Of a stretch of 64,000 bases of DNA, positions 16,729 to 28,527 are shown one piece after another (position 1 is the stretch's first letter; each line of letters begins with the position of its first letter). The position numbers and the translations under genes were made by a program. This stretch comes from Methylobacterium sp. R2-1 (GTDB lineage Bacteria; Pseudomonadota; Alphaproteobacteria; Rhizobiales; Beijerinckiaceae). The notes below the pieces were generated by a model. That model saw only the letters and a list, made by a program, of their open reading frames with translations, was not told the origin of the DNA and ran no database searches. The stretch spans positions 62,001 to 126,000 of the forward strand of contig NZ_JACHWM010000018.1 in the NCBI RefSeq assembly GCF_014191355.1. Direction: 5' to 3'.

Positions 16729-17577
16729 GTAGGGAACTCATACAACCAATTGCTGTCTCTTGCGGTTTCTTCCTGAGTATGGGGTTTCCAGCTCAGGAGG
16801 ATCGCGATGGCACGGCTGTTCTGGCTCTCGGACGAAGCCTGGGCGCGGATCGAACCGCAGTGCCTTACGGTCAACCGGGCAAGCCGCGGGTCGATGACCG
16901 GCGGGTCATCAGCGGCATCCTACATGTGCTGAAGGTCGGCTGCCGCTGGCAGGACACGCCCTCTGCCTACGGCCCGCATACGACGATCTACAACCGCTAC
17001 AACAGGTGGTCTCAGCGCGGTGTCTGGCAGCGGCTTTTTGCCAGGATCGCTGCCGCAGGTCCTGTCCCCGAGGAGCTGATGCTCGATGCCTCTCACGTGA
17101 AGGCACACCGCTCGGCATCCGGCGGAAAAGGGGGGCCTGGACCCAAGCCATCGGCCGCTCGCGCGGCGGCTTCACGGGCAAAATCTATTGCTTGGCCGAT
17201 GGTCGTGGCCGACCGGTTGCGTTCGCCCTGACACCAGGCAACGTGGCCGACATCAGCATGGCGCTGCCTCTGCTAGAGGCCGTCGTGCCATCCAGGCGCC
17301 TGATTGCCGACAAGGCCTACGACGCACAGAGCCTGAGGGATTGGTTGAAGAGCCGCAAGGTGATCGCCACCATCCCATCCACGGCCACCCGGACGGTCCC
17401 CTACAAGCACAGCCGGATCGCATACCGGCGGCGCAATCGGATCGAGCGCCTGTTCGGCCATCTCAAAAACTGGCGGCGCGTCGCGACCCGCTATGACCGA
17501 TTGTCTTGCAACTATCTGGCCGCCGTCGTGATCGTTTCCTGTGTTGTCGCATGGACCTGAATGAGTCCCCTACCTAG
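16725..17577. mobile_element. IS5-family insertion sequence
   Basis: Terminal inverted repeats are visible: CTAGGTAGGGAACTCAT at 16725-16741 and, on the other strand at 17577-17561, CTAGGTAGGGGACTCAT (16 of 17 match). CTAG at both ends fits IS5-type target preference. The element is about 850 bases, normal for the IS427/IS1031 group, and carries one transposase gene split over three frames. Confidence 0.85.
16807..17560 (+). pseudogene. IS5-family transposase, frameshifted
   Basis: The ATG at 16807 opens MARLFWLSDEAWARIEP, the normal start. The frame changes near 16870 to continue VDDRRVISGILHVLKVGCRW, then changes again near 17130 to GGFTGKIYCLADGRGRPVAF and on to the C-terminal RNRIERLFGHLKNWRRVATR. 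One shift is usual in this group (programmed -1 frameshifting gives OrfAB). The first, near 16870, is not, so this copy is probably inactive. DDE residues fall in LMLDASH, LIADKAYD and RIERLFG. Confidence 0.75.
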
Positions 17578-17718
17578 TGCACTGACGCGGGCAAACGTAC
17601 TGCGATCAGGGTTTTCCGCGGACTCGCAGCCGCTTAGCAGGCGAGCTCATGCGCGTTCGTCCGCGTCTGTGCAGTAGCTGCTGCGCTATTCACACCATCA
17701 GTCGCCCCACTACATCTC

Positions 17719-18150
17719 TCACGCCGTGCTGATGTAGTCGCGCATGGCCTGCCGTTCGGCCTCTAGCACAGCCAGCTGCCGTTCGATCACATCACGGATG
17801 GAGATGATGCCGACGAGCTTGCCGCTCTCGCACACTGGCATATGGCGGAACCGGCCCTCAGTCATTAGCCGCATCACCTCGTCGTTCGTGGTCTCGCGCC
17901 GGCAAGTGACAACCTTCCGAGTCATCTGGCTTGAGACCGGCAGGTCCAGGGCGGTCGCCCCTTGGGCCGCAAGCGCGTGCATGATGTCGCGCTCTGAGAT
18001 GATGCCGACAACAGTACGAGCCTCGCCCATGACGACGAGCGCACCGATGCCATTCTCGGTTAGCAGGTGGATGGCGTCCGCAAGCGGATCATCAGGCCGT
18101 ACCGTGACGACAGAGGAGCCTTTCTCAGCCAGGATATGCGCAACGGTCAC
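17719..18150 (-). CDS. CBS-domain pair protein
   Basis: The 143-residue protein consists of two CBS domains: VVTVRPDDPLADAIHLLTEN to VVGIISERDIMHAL, and VVTCRRETTNDEVMRLMTEG to LVGIISIRDVIERQL. Stand-alone CBS pairs bind adenine nucleotides and act as energy sensors. The start GTG at 18150 is chosen because GGAGGAACATC precedes it and the product then begins VTVAHILAEKG, the usual start of this family. The gene has no close operon partner. Confidence 0.88.
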   Translation of the reverse strand: MTVAHILAEKGSSVVTVRPDDPLADAIHLLTENGIGALVVMGEARTVVGIISERDIMHALAAQGATALDLPVSSQMTRKVVTCRRETTNDEVMRLMTEGRFRHMPVCESGKLVGIISIRDVIERQLAVLEAERQAMRDYISTA

Positions 18151-18593
18151 GATGTTCCTCCCTGAAGAAACACTATATAACGCGCGATTGCGCCCCGCCG
18201 CTCCCATCAGCGGGATGATCATACTTGAAGCCAACCGTTCCATGCGGCCGGCATAGCACAGGCGCGCAAATTTTTTCTGGCGATGTCTGTCAAAGTAGAA
18301 GCCGAAGCGGGCCGTAGCGCGTGCTGGCGCTCACCCAAACTGCGGGCCAGAGAAACATCCACTGGCGTTGCTCACACGATCAGATCTGTCCAGCTTCGAC
18401 GCAGCGGCACAGCCCAACAGTGCGAACGCGGAGCCTCGCACAAATCTCGAGCTTGTCCGCTATTTACTCTTGTCTAATCTGAGAGCTCCTACGATTTCCT
18501 CAGCTACTCTGCTGAAGCAGGGCGGTAAGGCCCCGCCACATTCGCTAACTCTTCACGAGTCGAGGTTGTGGCCGGAGGCCTTGCCTGCAATAA
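18151..18593. other. No gene recognised
   Basis: Includes the promoter region of the CBS gene. The frames present are short and without domain features. Confidence 0.4.
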
Positions 18594-18836
18594 GTGGCCT
18601 TCGAGCTTTTTGGCGTCATCCTGGGAATGATCCTGCTCGCCACGCCGCAGATCTTTGATGAAGCCGGCGAACTGCTGGCACCTTGGAGTGCCGTGTTAGA
18701 CGGTGCTCCGGTCATGCGCTTCGCGTTCTCGGCCGCGGCGGTCCTGGCGCTCGGCGCGATGAACTGGTTGGTGTGCGATCAGGACCGCAAGGACACACAA
18801 GTCACGGCCGAGAGCGCGTCACAGCCGCGGGATTGA
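18594..18836 (+). CDS. Possible small membrane protein
   Basis: A GTG-started frame of 80 residues with two hydrophobic segments (FGVILGMILLATPQIF and FAFSAAAVLALGAMNWLV) and a charged C-terminus. No ribosome site is evident and no family was recognised. It is kept because composition is protein-like and unlike neighbouring noise. Confidence 0.35.
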   Translation: MAFELFGVILGMILLATPQIFDEAGELLAPWSAVLDGAPVMRFAFSAAAVLALGAMNWLVCDQDRKDTQVTAESASQPRD

Positions 18837-19345
18837 GCGGCCAGCCCGATGAGGCCAGCCGCCAGGGTTTGCGCTAGATGTTTGATCCCCGGGGTACAAT
18901 GGCCACGAAGAGCGGCAGCATCCGCAAGTCTATAGCCGGCGAGCGAACATCTGACCCCAAGTGGACATTTGGGTTGCCGCCGGCCAAGGTCCGGACGGGT
19001 GCAGGCTCTGTGAAATCGCGAGCCAGCCGCGTTGCCGTAGACAGTCTTCTGTGACGTGCGGGTTGAAGCCGCCTCGCAGGCCATTGCACGGCCTCCGACC
19101 GGCCGATATCGTTGGTTCAGGAGATAAACTTTCTACCGCGATCCGTGCCACTTTTGTTTTCACACCGTTCGGTTGGGGAGCCAACCTTCGGGCTTGAGCC
19201 TTTTAACGTCCGCAGGCGGTTCGAAGCGGACCGTTGGAGGATTCAAGTCCGCATTAGGGGAACGGCGCTTCGCCAACTGGAAGTTATGAGACATGCTGCT
19301 GGTGCAGTGGCCTACAAGCACCTGTCCAGCACTGCTCTGCCTCGC
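18837..19345. other. No gene recognised
   Basis: Frames here have mixed composition with no start signal or domain; nothing could be supported. Confidence 0.4.
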
Positions 19346-20464
19346 TCAGAGGAAAGGCCGGATCCGCGGTACAAGGGATGGACGCCGCTGAGGGTGCGCC
19401 GTCTGAACCATCATCATCTCGCCGACGTTCTCAGGCGTGATCAGGCCCACGAGCCTGCCAGACGCGTCTGTTACCCCAATTGCTGGTAGCCGTTTCTCCT
19501 GCATCAGACGAAGAGCACCTTCGAGCGGCTGGCGGTCCCGCACCACTGGAATGTCGGAACGCATCACTTCCGTCACCGAAGTTTCAGGACCGCGGTCACG
19601 GAGAGCGCGGATCATGTCGTCTCGAGTGAGCACGCCTCGCAGGTGTCCCATCCCATCTACAACGGGGAACTCGTGTTGTGTCGTAGTGATCAGGCACTGC
19701 ACCGCATCCTCGACCTGACTACCCGGCCGTAGGCTCTCGAAGCGCGTGATCATCACGTCCGCCGCCAGCAAGCCGCGCGAGACTTGGCGCATCTGCACAG
19801 CATGAGCTTCAGAGGCAGCACCCATGTAGACGAAGAACGCGATGAACATCAGCAGCGGATTACCGCCAAGTAGGCCCCAGAGGCCGAACACGAAGGCGAG
19901 TGCCTGTCCGACGCGGGAAGCGATCTGGGTACCGCGTGCGTAGCCGAGACGATGCGCCAGGATGGCGCGCAACACGCGCCCGCCATCCATCGGAAAGGCC
20001 GGGATCAGGTTGAAGGCAACCAGGAACAGGTTGACCCACAGAAGGCGTTCCAGGAGGCTAACCCCGGGGTTAGCAACTTCTGTACCAGCTTCTGAGGCCA
20101 AACCGCCAAGCACAAGAAAGAGCAAGGCCGCGATGGCGATGTTCACCGCGGGACCGGCGAGTGCAACCACGAGCTCCTGTGTCGGCTTCTCGGGAACTCG
20201 CTCTAGGTGCGCGACGCCGCCGATGGGCAGCAACGTGATTTCCGGCGTCTGGATGCCGTAGCGTCGGGCGGCAAAGACATGCCCGAACTCGTGCAGCAGC
20301 ACACAGAGAAACAGCAGGACGATGTACACGACACTCTGCAGCGCCGCGCCTTGTCCACCTCGGACGAAGGCAACCACGCCGATCCATGCGAGGAAGAGCA
20401 GGAAGGTGATGTGGACACGGATCACCGTGCCCTTCACGACGCCAATTGGTAGTGACCAGCCCAT
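19346..20464 (-). CDS. Site-2-type M50 zinc metalloprotease with two CBS domains
   Basis: This 372-residue membrane protease has HEFGH (LLHEFGHVFAARRYG) as the zinc/catalytic HExxH motif and FPMDGGRVLRAIL as the third ligand region. Multiple membrane segments fill the first 220 residues. Two CBS domains follow (GHLRGVLTRDDMIRALRDRG and GRLVGLITPENV), a known architecture in which CBS regulates intramembrane proteolysis. Such enzymes cut membrane-anchored anti-sigma factors or other substrates within the bilayer. It lies at the edge of the lon-hsp20 island and shares its orientation, which suggests a stress role (inference). Confidence 0.92.
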   Translation of the reverse strand: MGWSLPIGVVKGTVIRVHITFLLFLAWIGVVAFVRGGQGAALQSVVYIVLLFLCVLLHEFGHVFAARRYGIQTPEITLLPIGGVAHLERVPEKPTQELVVALAGPAVNIAIAALLFLVLGGLASEAGTEVANPGVSLLERLLWVNLFLVAFNLIPAFPMDGGRVLRAILAHRLGYARGTQIASRVGQALAFVFGLWGLLGGNPLLMFIAFFVYMGAASEAHAVQMRQVSRGLLAADVMITRFESLRPGSQVEDAVQCLITTTQHEFPVVDGMGHLRGVLTRDDMIRALRDRGPETSVTEVMRSDIPVVRDRQPLEGALRLMQEKRLPAIGVTDASGRLVGLITPENVGEMMMVQTAHPQRRPSLVPRIRPFL

Positions 20465-20924
20465 TCAGATTCGCCCTCGTGACCCCTGTGCCGTGACCGC
20501 TGCAGCAGCGTCACGCTTAACTCCCTTCCCGCCTGGGCTGCACCTCAGCCAGGGCAACTAGCGCCATGCAAACCGGCGGGCGTGCCATTATACCTGTCTT
20601 GGTCTCGGCTTTCAGTTACGGCCGACCTGCGAAAGCCAGATGACCGATGAACAGGCTCATGGTGACATCCATAGGAGAGCCCCTCAGCCTGATTGGGGTG
20701 CATGACCTCACAACATCGAAGCCGAGGGCGTAGGACCTACTCGCCTCAAGCCTCTCGATCGTCAGGTTCCTGAGCAAACTGCCGAAAGAACAAGATAGTT
20801 CTGGGACTCTGTTGTCCGAAACAGCTGCCGGACCGTCTGAGGCTGACTTGATGCTGGTTCCTGACGAGGGCAATCAGCGGGCGATCGTCAAGAAAAACGT
20901 CCCCCAGCGGGCCTCAGCGTCAGC
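20465..20924. other. No gene recognised
   Basis: No frame with a start signal or domain was found upstream of the M50 protease gene; its promoter should lie here. Confidence 0.4.
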
Positions 20925-21164
20925 TTGAGCAGTCCGATTTGTCACGATGTCCCTGACGCTTGCCTGCACCAGATCGGCATGACGCCGAAGTTCGAGGCGG
21001 CGGGACGCGACGTGGCGGCCACTCTCCTAGGTCCTCCGACGGCCGTCCAGGCGCTAATCGCGGACGGGCACCTGATGCACACGGTCAATCGGAGCCCGAA
21101 GAACAACCGGCTGCGGAAGGTGATCTCGCCCACAGAGCTTCGGCGCGACGACCGTAATGAATAA
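20925..21164 (+). pseudogene. Possible helix-turn-helix protein fragment
   Basis: The frame contains VAATLLGPPTAVQALIADGH and NRLRKVISPTEL, which reads like the helix-turn-helix and wing of a DNA-binding or recombinase-associated protein. The N-terminus is not convincing and there is no ribosome site, so a remnant is most likely. Confidence 0.3.
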
Positions 21165-21232
21165 TAAAGTATTTGACCTTCCGTTTTGATGCAGCAGCAC
21201 AGAGGATCAGTATCTACGCCATGCTGCTCCGG

Positions 21233-23644
<2,412 letters not shown>

Positions 23645-23657
23645 GAGAAGCGCCTCC

Positions 23658-24065
23658 TCAGCGGATCTTATCGAGCTGCACGACGAGGCAGCCGTCGGCC
23701 GCGAAGTGCCGGACGGAGTAGCGACCGGTCGGCAGTGGGATCCTGCGCTCGAAGCGCCCCTGCGGCAGCTCAAGTCGATGGATGACGGCGTTTCTCAGCT
23801 CGGGTGGCAGCACGCGCTTCCCCTGCACGAGAAGACTTCCGTCCTCAATCAACGCAGTGACCTGGTTTGGATCCACTCCCGGCAGGGCGATCAGAACGAG
23901 GACTGCCCTGTCGGTCTCGAGAACGTCCACCGGCGGTTCCCAAGCAGGTTCGCGCTGCGCAGTCGGGCGCTGAGGCCGGAACAGCTCGCGGTGCATTCGC
24001 TCCGCTCGCGTCAGGGCGTCGATGGCCTCAGCCAGCATCCAACCTGCCGGGTTCCTGTTCGGCAT
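23658..24065 (-). CDS. Small heat-shock protein (Hsp20)
   Basis: The 135-residue protein has an alpha-crystallin fold. It contains EPPVDVLETDRAVLVLIALPG, with DPNQVTALIEDGSLLVQGKR, RLELPQGRFERRIPLP and a closing DGCLVVQL strand. It lacks the usual C-terminal IxI motif after that strand. Such chaperones hold unfolding proteins for refolding or degradation. Its stop is 13 bases before the lon start, so the two are co-transcribed. Confidence 0.9.
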   Translation of the reverse strand: MPNRNPAGWMLAEAIDALTRAERMHRELFRPQRPTAQREPAWEPPVDVLETDRAVLVLIALPGVDPNQVTALIEDGSLLVQGKRVLPPELRNAVIHRLELPQGRFERRIPLPTGRYSVRHFAADGCLVVQLDKIR

Positions 24066-24168
24066 GCACGTCTCCTGAGATGCGGGTGTCTAGGAAATGC
24101 AGCTCGCTCCCTAAAGTGCCCAAGAGGTGGCATTCCTAGGAGATCCGGACAGCCAACGTCGATCTGTT

Positions 24169-24450
24169 TCAGCGTTCCGCCCTGGCAGCAGAGCTCTGCA
24201 GCACTTCTCGGAGCACGGATCGAAGTCCGTGCACCTGATCGAGGAGATCGAGAATGATCCCGATTCCGTCTGCGTTGACTCCGAACTCGTCGCCGAGGTG
24301 CCGGATCAGCTGCCCTCGCGCCAGGTCGATCTCTGACAGGCTCGCGCTGGACGACCCGGTGTCATCCAGCAAGAGCCAACCCTCGGAAGTCCAGAGCTGG
24401 AGCGTTGCGCTCCCGATACCAAGACGGCTGCAGAATTCTTCGCGCGTCAT
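24169..24450 (-). CDS. cbpM: Chaperone modulator CbpM
   Basis: The 93-residue, MerR-like protein has MTREEFCSRLGIGSATLQLW and IDLARGQLIRHLGDEFGVNA, then DGIGIILDLLDQVHGLRSVL, matching the CbpM layout. CbpM binds the J-domain of CbpA and tunes its cochaperone activity. Its ATG overlaps the cbpA stop (ATGA), the standard coupling. Confidence 0.88.
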   Translation of the reverse strand: MTREEFCSRLGIGSATLQLWTSEGWLLLDDTGSSSASLSEIDLARGQLIRHLGDEFGVNADGIGIILDLLDQVHGLRSVLREVLQSSAARAER

Positions 24451-25358
24451 GCCTCGCGCTCCAGGTCGCGACGCGGATTGTGAGCAAGCCCGCGCTGCCA
24501 GTGTGTGACGAACGTCTCCAGATCCGGATCGTTCTCTGGCAGCACTACCTGCAGGGTGACGTACATGTCGCCATGTCCGCCCTGAGGCCGCAGCACGCCC
24601 TTACCGCGCAGCCGCAGCACCTTGCCGGTGTTGGACCCCTTTGGGATAGACATAGTCACCCGACCGGTCGGCGTCGGGACCTCGACGCGACCGCCGAGCA
24701 CGGCTTCCGTCAAGGAGATGGGTAGATCGAGCCGGATGTCGTCCCCCTCGCGGCGGAACAGCCGGTGAGGACGCACCTCCAACTGAACCAGAGCATCGCC
24801 AGGCTGTGCACCGCCCAGGCCGGGCTCCCCCTTGCCTGCCAGGCCCAGAATCTGCCCGTCGCTCACGCCGGCCGGAACGACAAAATCGAGCGCTGTCCCG
24901 TCCGGCAGGACGACGTGCTTGTTAGTGCCGTTCACCGCCTCCAGGAAATCGATCGGAAGTCGCAGGTGGCGGTCGGCTCCGCGCATGCGGAAGCTCGTTC
25001 CGGTACGACGTCGTAGGAGCTCCGAGAGGAGGTCGTCCGTGCCGGTCATGTCCTCGAAACCTGCCGCCGACGCATAGGGATGTCCGTCGCTGGCGTCGGC
25101 GAAGTCGCGGTAGAACCGGTGCGGCGGCTTCTCCGTGCCCGACGCGTCGATCTCTCCGCGATCGAAGCGCGCTCGCTTCTCTGGATCGCCGAGGATGTCG
25201 TAGGCCCCCGAAATCCGTTTGAACGCCTCGGCAGCCCTTGGATCGCCAGGATTCAGATCGGGATGATGCTTCTTCGCCAGCTTACGGAACGCCCGCTGGA
25301 TTTCCTCGGCCGACGCGTCGCGTTTAATGGCAAGAACGTCATAAGGATTGTCGCTCAA
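24447..25358 (-). CDS. cbpA: DnaJ-class curved-DNA-binding cochaperone CbpA
   Basis: The 303-residue protein has a J-domain (residues 5-68) with the HPD motif in KKHHPDLNPGD, a linker, and two DnaJ C-terminal substrate-binding domains (LRLPIDFLEAVNGTNK and LDLPISLTEAVLGGRVEVPT). It has no zinc finger, as expected for CbpA. It works with DnaK. First gene of the cbpA-cbpM-hsp20-lon row; 349 bases without a gene precede it. Confidence 0.93.
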   Translation of the reverse strand: MSDNPYDVLAIKRDASAEEIQRAFRKLAKKHHPDLNPGDPRAAEAFKRISGAYDILGDPEKRARFDRGEIDASGTEKPPHRFYRDFADASDGHPYASAAGFEDMTGTDDLLSELLRRRTGTSFRMRGADRHLRLPIDFLEAVNGTNKHVVLPDGTALDFVVPAGVSDGQILGLAGKGEPGLGGAQPGDALVQLEVRPHRLFRREGDDIRLDLPISLTEAVLGGRVEVPTPTGRVTMSIPKGSNTGKVLRLRGKGVLRPQGGHGDMYVTLQVVLPENDPDLETFVTHWQRGLAHNPRRDLEREA

Positions 25359-25707
25359 GGATCCTGCCTCCGCAAATTATCGTTGCGGCGTGGAATGGAA
25401 GAGACCGCGGCATCGAAGCGGTCAATGACTTGATCTTAGGACTGCGCGGGCCGGAGGCGCTGGGGAGCCTGCCTTTCGGACGGACTGGCCCGAGGCCAGA
25501 CATTCCGGCGGGCTCAGCGGCCGCACCGGTAACCGGTTGGTGAGGCGGATCAGGGAGCCCGAAAGATCGCGAGAGCGGACACGAGCAACGGTCCAAGCCA
25601 CTCGATCCCGCGGTTTCCGAGTGCGGCAGGAAGCGAAGGCCCACATGCCAAGTGTTACAGGCATGCATCCTTGCTGCCCGACCAGCGAGGGTCATCCGTA
25701 CGCCAGA
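25359..25707. other. No gene recognised; promoter region of the cbpA row
   Basis: No gene-like frame is present between cbpA and the hibernation-factor gene. A heat-shock sigma promoter would be expected here on the minus strand but was not identified with confidence. Confidence 0.4.
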
Positions 25708-26205
25708 TCACTGTGCCACGATGCGATGTGCTCCGTCTCCGCTGCCAACCTCCAGCTCCAGCGGCATCCACCCGCTGGCATCCTCGATGAGGTGCCGTAA
25801 CGCTAGAGCATCTCCATCGGACTGGCGATTGGCTCGACGTCCGACCTCCCCCGGCTCGTACAGGAAGATGCCCTTGTCGAGGCGCTGGGGCTTGTCCTCT
25901 CGAAGTTCGCGCTTCGCCCTTCGTAGCTGCTTCGCGACCTTTTCGAGAGCCCTCCGGAATGCGGCGTAAGCGTTCCTGTCATCAGCCTCGCCGCTCATCA
26001 TCGGTAGTGCCCCCATTTGGACGTTGACGGTACACCGATATGCACCGCCTTCCCTATTGAAATGCACTGCCGCGATGTTGAGGTTGCCAAAGTACTTACT
26101 CGCAACCTGCATGACGCCGGCACGCGCATAATCCGGCAGAACGCTGCCCAAGTCGACGTTTGAGCTTTGCACGAGGATATTGGAGCTAGAGCGTTGAGCC
26201 TTCAT
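25708..26205 (-). CDS. HPF/RaiA-type ribosome hibernation factor-like protein
   Basis: The 165-residue protein starts MKAQRSSSNILVQSSNVDLG after GGAGGATGTC, which decides the start. It then has YARAGVMQVASKYFGNLN, a strand-rich part (AAVHFNREGGAYRCTVNVQM) and RRALEKVAKQLRRAKRELRE, the beta-alpha-beta-beta-beta-alpha order of S30AE proteins. HPF proteins bind the 30S decoding site and silence ribosomes under stress. Divergent copies are common next to stress islands. The C-terminal 50 residues do not resemble the dimerisation domain of long HPF. Confidence 0.72.
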   Translation of the reverse strand: MKAQRSSSNILVQSSNVDLGSVLPDYARAGVMQVASKYFGNLNIAAVHFNREGGAYRCTVNVQMGALPMMSGEADDRNAYAAFRRALEKVAKQLRRAKRELREDKPQRLDKGIFLYEPGEVGRRANRQSDGDALALRHLIEDASGWMPLELEVGSGDGAHRIVAQ

Positions 26206-26713
26206 GACATCCTCCGTGTATATTGAATTCTCGATTGCAAAACTTTTCGCCACTTTGCTGGTTCCTCGCCTGGCCGCCGATCACATGCAGCCGTGAAGCC
26301 TTCGGCCTCCCCTTCGAACGTCGGTGGTCGGCAGGTCGTCGCGACCGTGCACGATTACTCCCTGCAAGCGCCGCATCCGTATCGCTGCACGCGGTCCGAC
26401 CTTTCGAAGGTAGCGTCCCGACACTTAGGTCGGCGCCCGACGCTCCGCTTGCTCCTCGGCATGTCGGTCCGCCCCCACGCGATCGCGAGACGTTCCCGCC
26501 CAGCCACGCGACGGCGCGTTCTTCGCCGTGACCGAGAACGGGATTCTCCCTGCGGAATTCTGGAAGAGGGCTGCCTGTCTCTCTGGGGCTTCTCGTTCCG
26601 GGGGTCGGTGCATCGCTCCGGCTATGGGCTGTCGATCCTGGCTGCCAACCCGCTCGGTTGCGATGCCTCGGACCTAGACTGCTTGCTCTCGCACTCCGCG
26701 CGGCCATCGATCC
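26206..26713. other. No gene recognised
   Basis: Frames on both strands are Arg/Ser-rich noise. The leader of the hibernation-factor gene (AT-rich, 26206-26260) lies here. Confidence 0.4.
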
Positions 26714-26878
26714 TCAGGTCGGCAGTGGAAATGGTCCGTCCCGTGCCTCCTGCGGAGCCGTATCATCCATTGGCTGGGTCGGGTAGCGAAGAAGCAGCAG
26801 CAGCAGGAACGGCGCGGGAGCCATCAGGACCAAGAGACCCGAGCTCATCACGTTGGTCAGCACGAACCAAGTCAACAT
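26714..26878 (-). CDS. Small single-span membrane protein
   Basis: The 54-residue protein starts MLTWFVLTNVMSSGLLVLMA and has a run of leucines (FLLLLLLRYP), then a polar tail. A GGGAGG site precedes the ATG, which overlaps the end of the upstream SPW-type gene. Function unknown; translational coupling suggests it works with that membrane protein. Confidence 0.55.
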   Translation of the reverse strand: MLTWFVLTNVMSSGLLVLMAPAPFLLLLLLRYPTQPMDDTAPQEARDGPFPLPT

Positions 26879-27300
26879 GACAGCCTCCCTCTCCCGAACA
26901 GGAAGCGTGCCACCGCCTCGATCCAGCGAGCGACGCGTGTCGAGCGAACCTCTGCCGCAAGGGTGGGCCAGAACTCTGCCACCGCGAGAGAGAAGGTGAT
27001 CAGCCCAACGAGATGGAAGAGCCAGGACAACGGCGAGGCTTCGTTCATCCCCAGAGCCCAGGGCGCGAGCGCGACCATGGCGCCCACCAGCATTCTTCCT
27101 TTTACCTTCCACGCACGCGGATGCAGGAGAGACGACAGGCTGAGGCGCAAGAGAAGCGCGCCCCCAGAAACCGCGCAGGCCGCAACTTGGGTCAACTCGC
27201 CCAAGGCGGTCAGCCAAGGCGAAGCGAGCAGCACCGCGCCAAGCGTGCCGGTGACCAAGTACGAAGTTGTTCTATAATTGTGGTTTGCTCTTTCCAGCAT
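26872..27300 (-). CDS. SPW-repeat-like membrane protein
   Basis: The 142-residue protein has four hydrophobic segments. Two repeats of the SPW type are visible (LLASPWLTALGE and ALAPWALGMNEA), each opening a membrane hairpin. Proteins of this family are bacterial inner-membrane proteins of unknown function. Start ATG at 27300; a GGAGGGTCAG site is seen upstream on the minus strand. Confidence 0.72.
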   Translation of the reverse strand: MLERANHNYRTTSYLVTGTLGAVLLASPWLTALGELTQVAACAVSGGALLLRLSLSSLLHPRAWKVKGRMLVGAMVALAPWALGMNEASPLSWLFHLVGLITFSLAVAEFWPTLAAEVRSTRVARWIEAVARFLFGRGRLSC

Positions 27301-27372
27301 CTGACCCTCCTTCCCGGAAGCAAAGATCAGGAAAAAACCTCGGACCCATGACAGAGACCCCCACGGCGGGCT

Positions 27373-27555
27373 CTACGAGCACAGGCATCCCACAGGATAT
27401 CGCTCGCCTTCCGTCCGGGCGGCGATATGTTTCATGCCCTCCTGCAACAGCGGAACGGCAGCTTCCGGAGCACTCGGCTCTGGCCACCATGTCTCCCCAA
27501 GCCTCAGGAGCGCGCCCTCAAGCTCGTCGAACCAGAGTCGGCCGCACGGCGGCAT
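27373..27555 (-). CDS. Possible small hypothetical protein
   Basis: The frame from MPPCGRLWFDELEGALLRLG to the stop reads protein-like (PEAAVPLLQEGMKHIAARTE). The true start is uncertain: the frame stays open to 27750 but that part looks unlike a protein. No family was recognised. Confidence 0.3.
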   Translation of the reverse strand: MPPCGRLWFDELEGALLRLGETWWPEPSAPEAAVPLLQEGMKHIAARTEGERYPVGCLCS

Positions 27556-27671
27556 CGCATCAGGGCGTGCCTGCGGGCCGGCTTCGGTGAAGGGCCAGAG
27601 CTCAGCGGTCGGCCGTTGTGGCCAATCTCCGCGGCCTTCTCCTGCATGGAGGCCGCCGTGCCTGCACTCCG

Positions 27672-27944
27672 TCAGGGACCGAAAGCCCCGAGACGCGCCG
27701 CGCTCTGGACGCGGAAGCTGCTTGCAAAGCACAGCAGGGCCGCATCCCAAGTCGTCAAGTGACCGCTGCCGAATGGCGGGCAGGCTCGGGCGATCGCCAC
27801 GCCGAGCCAGACGAATCCCGTCAGGGACAGCAGCGCAGCCAAGCCTGTTGGCATGGCCGAGCTCGGGAGGAGCAGTGCCAACCCGACGCAGAGACTCTCA
27901 GACAGAAGCCAGTCGATGAGGAGCACCGTATTGCCATTCCACAT
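27672..27944 (-). CDS. Small membrane protein
   Basis: The 90-residue protein has two hydrophobic stretches (DWLLSESLCVGLALLLPSSA and LAALLSLTGFVWLGVAIARA), then a polar tail. It lies among other small membrane proteins of the stress island. No ribosome site is clear. Function unknown. Confidence 0.4.
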   Translation of the reverse strand: MWNGNTVLLIDWLLSESLCVGLALLLPSSAMPTGLAALLSLTGFVWLGVAIARACPPFGSGHLTTWDAALLCFASSFRVQSAARLGAFGP

Positions 27945-28044
27945 TGGCAACGTGGGACGTGCGCGTCACATTCTCAGTGTCCAGCGGCGCCATTCGTTCA
28001 GGCGGAACGTCGCCATGTTCCCCTCCAATTCCGCAGACACCTTC

Positions 28045-28527
28045 TCAGGCGGCTTCGGCCTCGCCCTTAATCTGGGCGGGGGCGTTGTCCTGCCCGAGGG
28101 CGGCCTGCATGCCGCCGATGGTGATGCGGTGGGGCTTAAGCGCCTCTGGCACCTCGCGCTTGAGATCCACGGTGAGCAGGCCATTCTCCAGGGCGGCGCC
28201 CGTGACCCTCACGTGCTCGGCGAGGTTGAAGGTCTGGCGGAACGTGCGGGCGGCAATGCCGCGATGCAGGTACTGGCGCTCGCTCTCCTGGCTCTTCCTC
28301 TGGCCCGAGACGAGGAGCGCGGTGTCATGTTGAGTGAGTTCGATCTCGTCGGCCGTGAAGCCGGCAACCGCCATGGTGATGCGGTACTCGTCCTCAGCCA
28401 CCTTCTCGATGTTGTAGGGCGGCCAAGCGCCTGTCGCTTCGGCCCTTTCGGCTTGGCTCAGCAGATCGAGCAGCCTGTCGAAGCCAACCGACGAACGAAA
28501 CAGGGGCGCAACGTCGTATGTCCTCAT
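28045..28527 (-). CDS. Small heat-shock protein, IbpA-like Hsp20
   Basis: The 160-residue protein starts MRTYDVAPLFRSSVGFDRLL, the class A (IbpA) N-terminus, after GGAGGATGTGGTT. Its core reads WPPYNIEKVAEDEYRITMAV, FTADEIELTQHDTALLVSGQ, RGIAARTFRQTFNLAEHVRV and GLLTVDLKREVPE, followed by a KPHRITI tail that supplies the IxI anchor. It is a holdase for aggregating proteins, distinct from the shorter hsp20 beside lon. Confidence 0.94.
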   Translation of the reverse strand: MRTYDVAPLFRSSVGFDRLLDLLSQAERAEATGAWPPYNIEKVAEDEYRITMAVAGFTADEIELTQHDTALLVSGQRKSQESERQYLHRGIAARTFRQTFNLAEHVRVTGAALENGLLTVDLKREVPEALKPHRITIGGMQAALGQDNAPAQIKGEAEAA

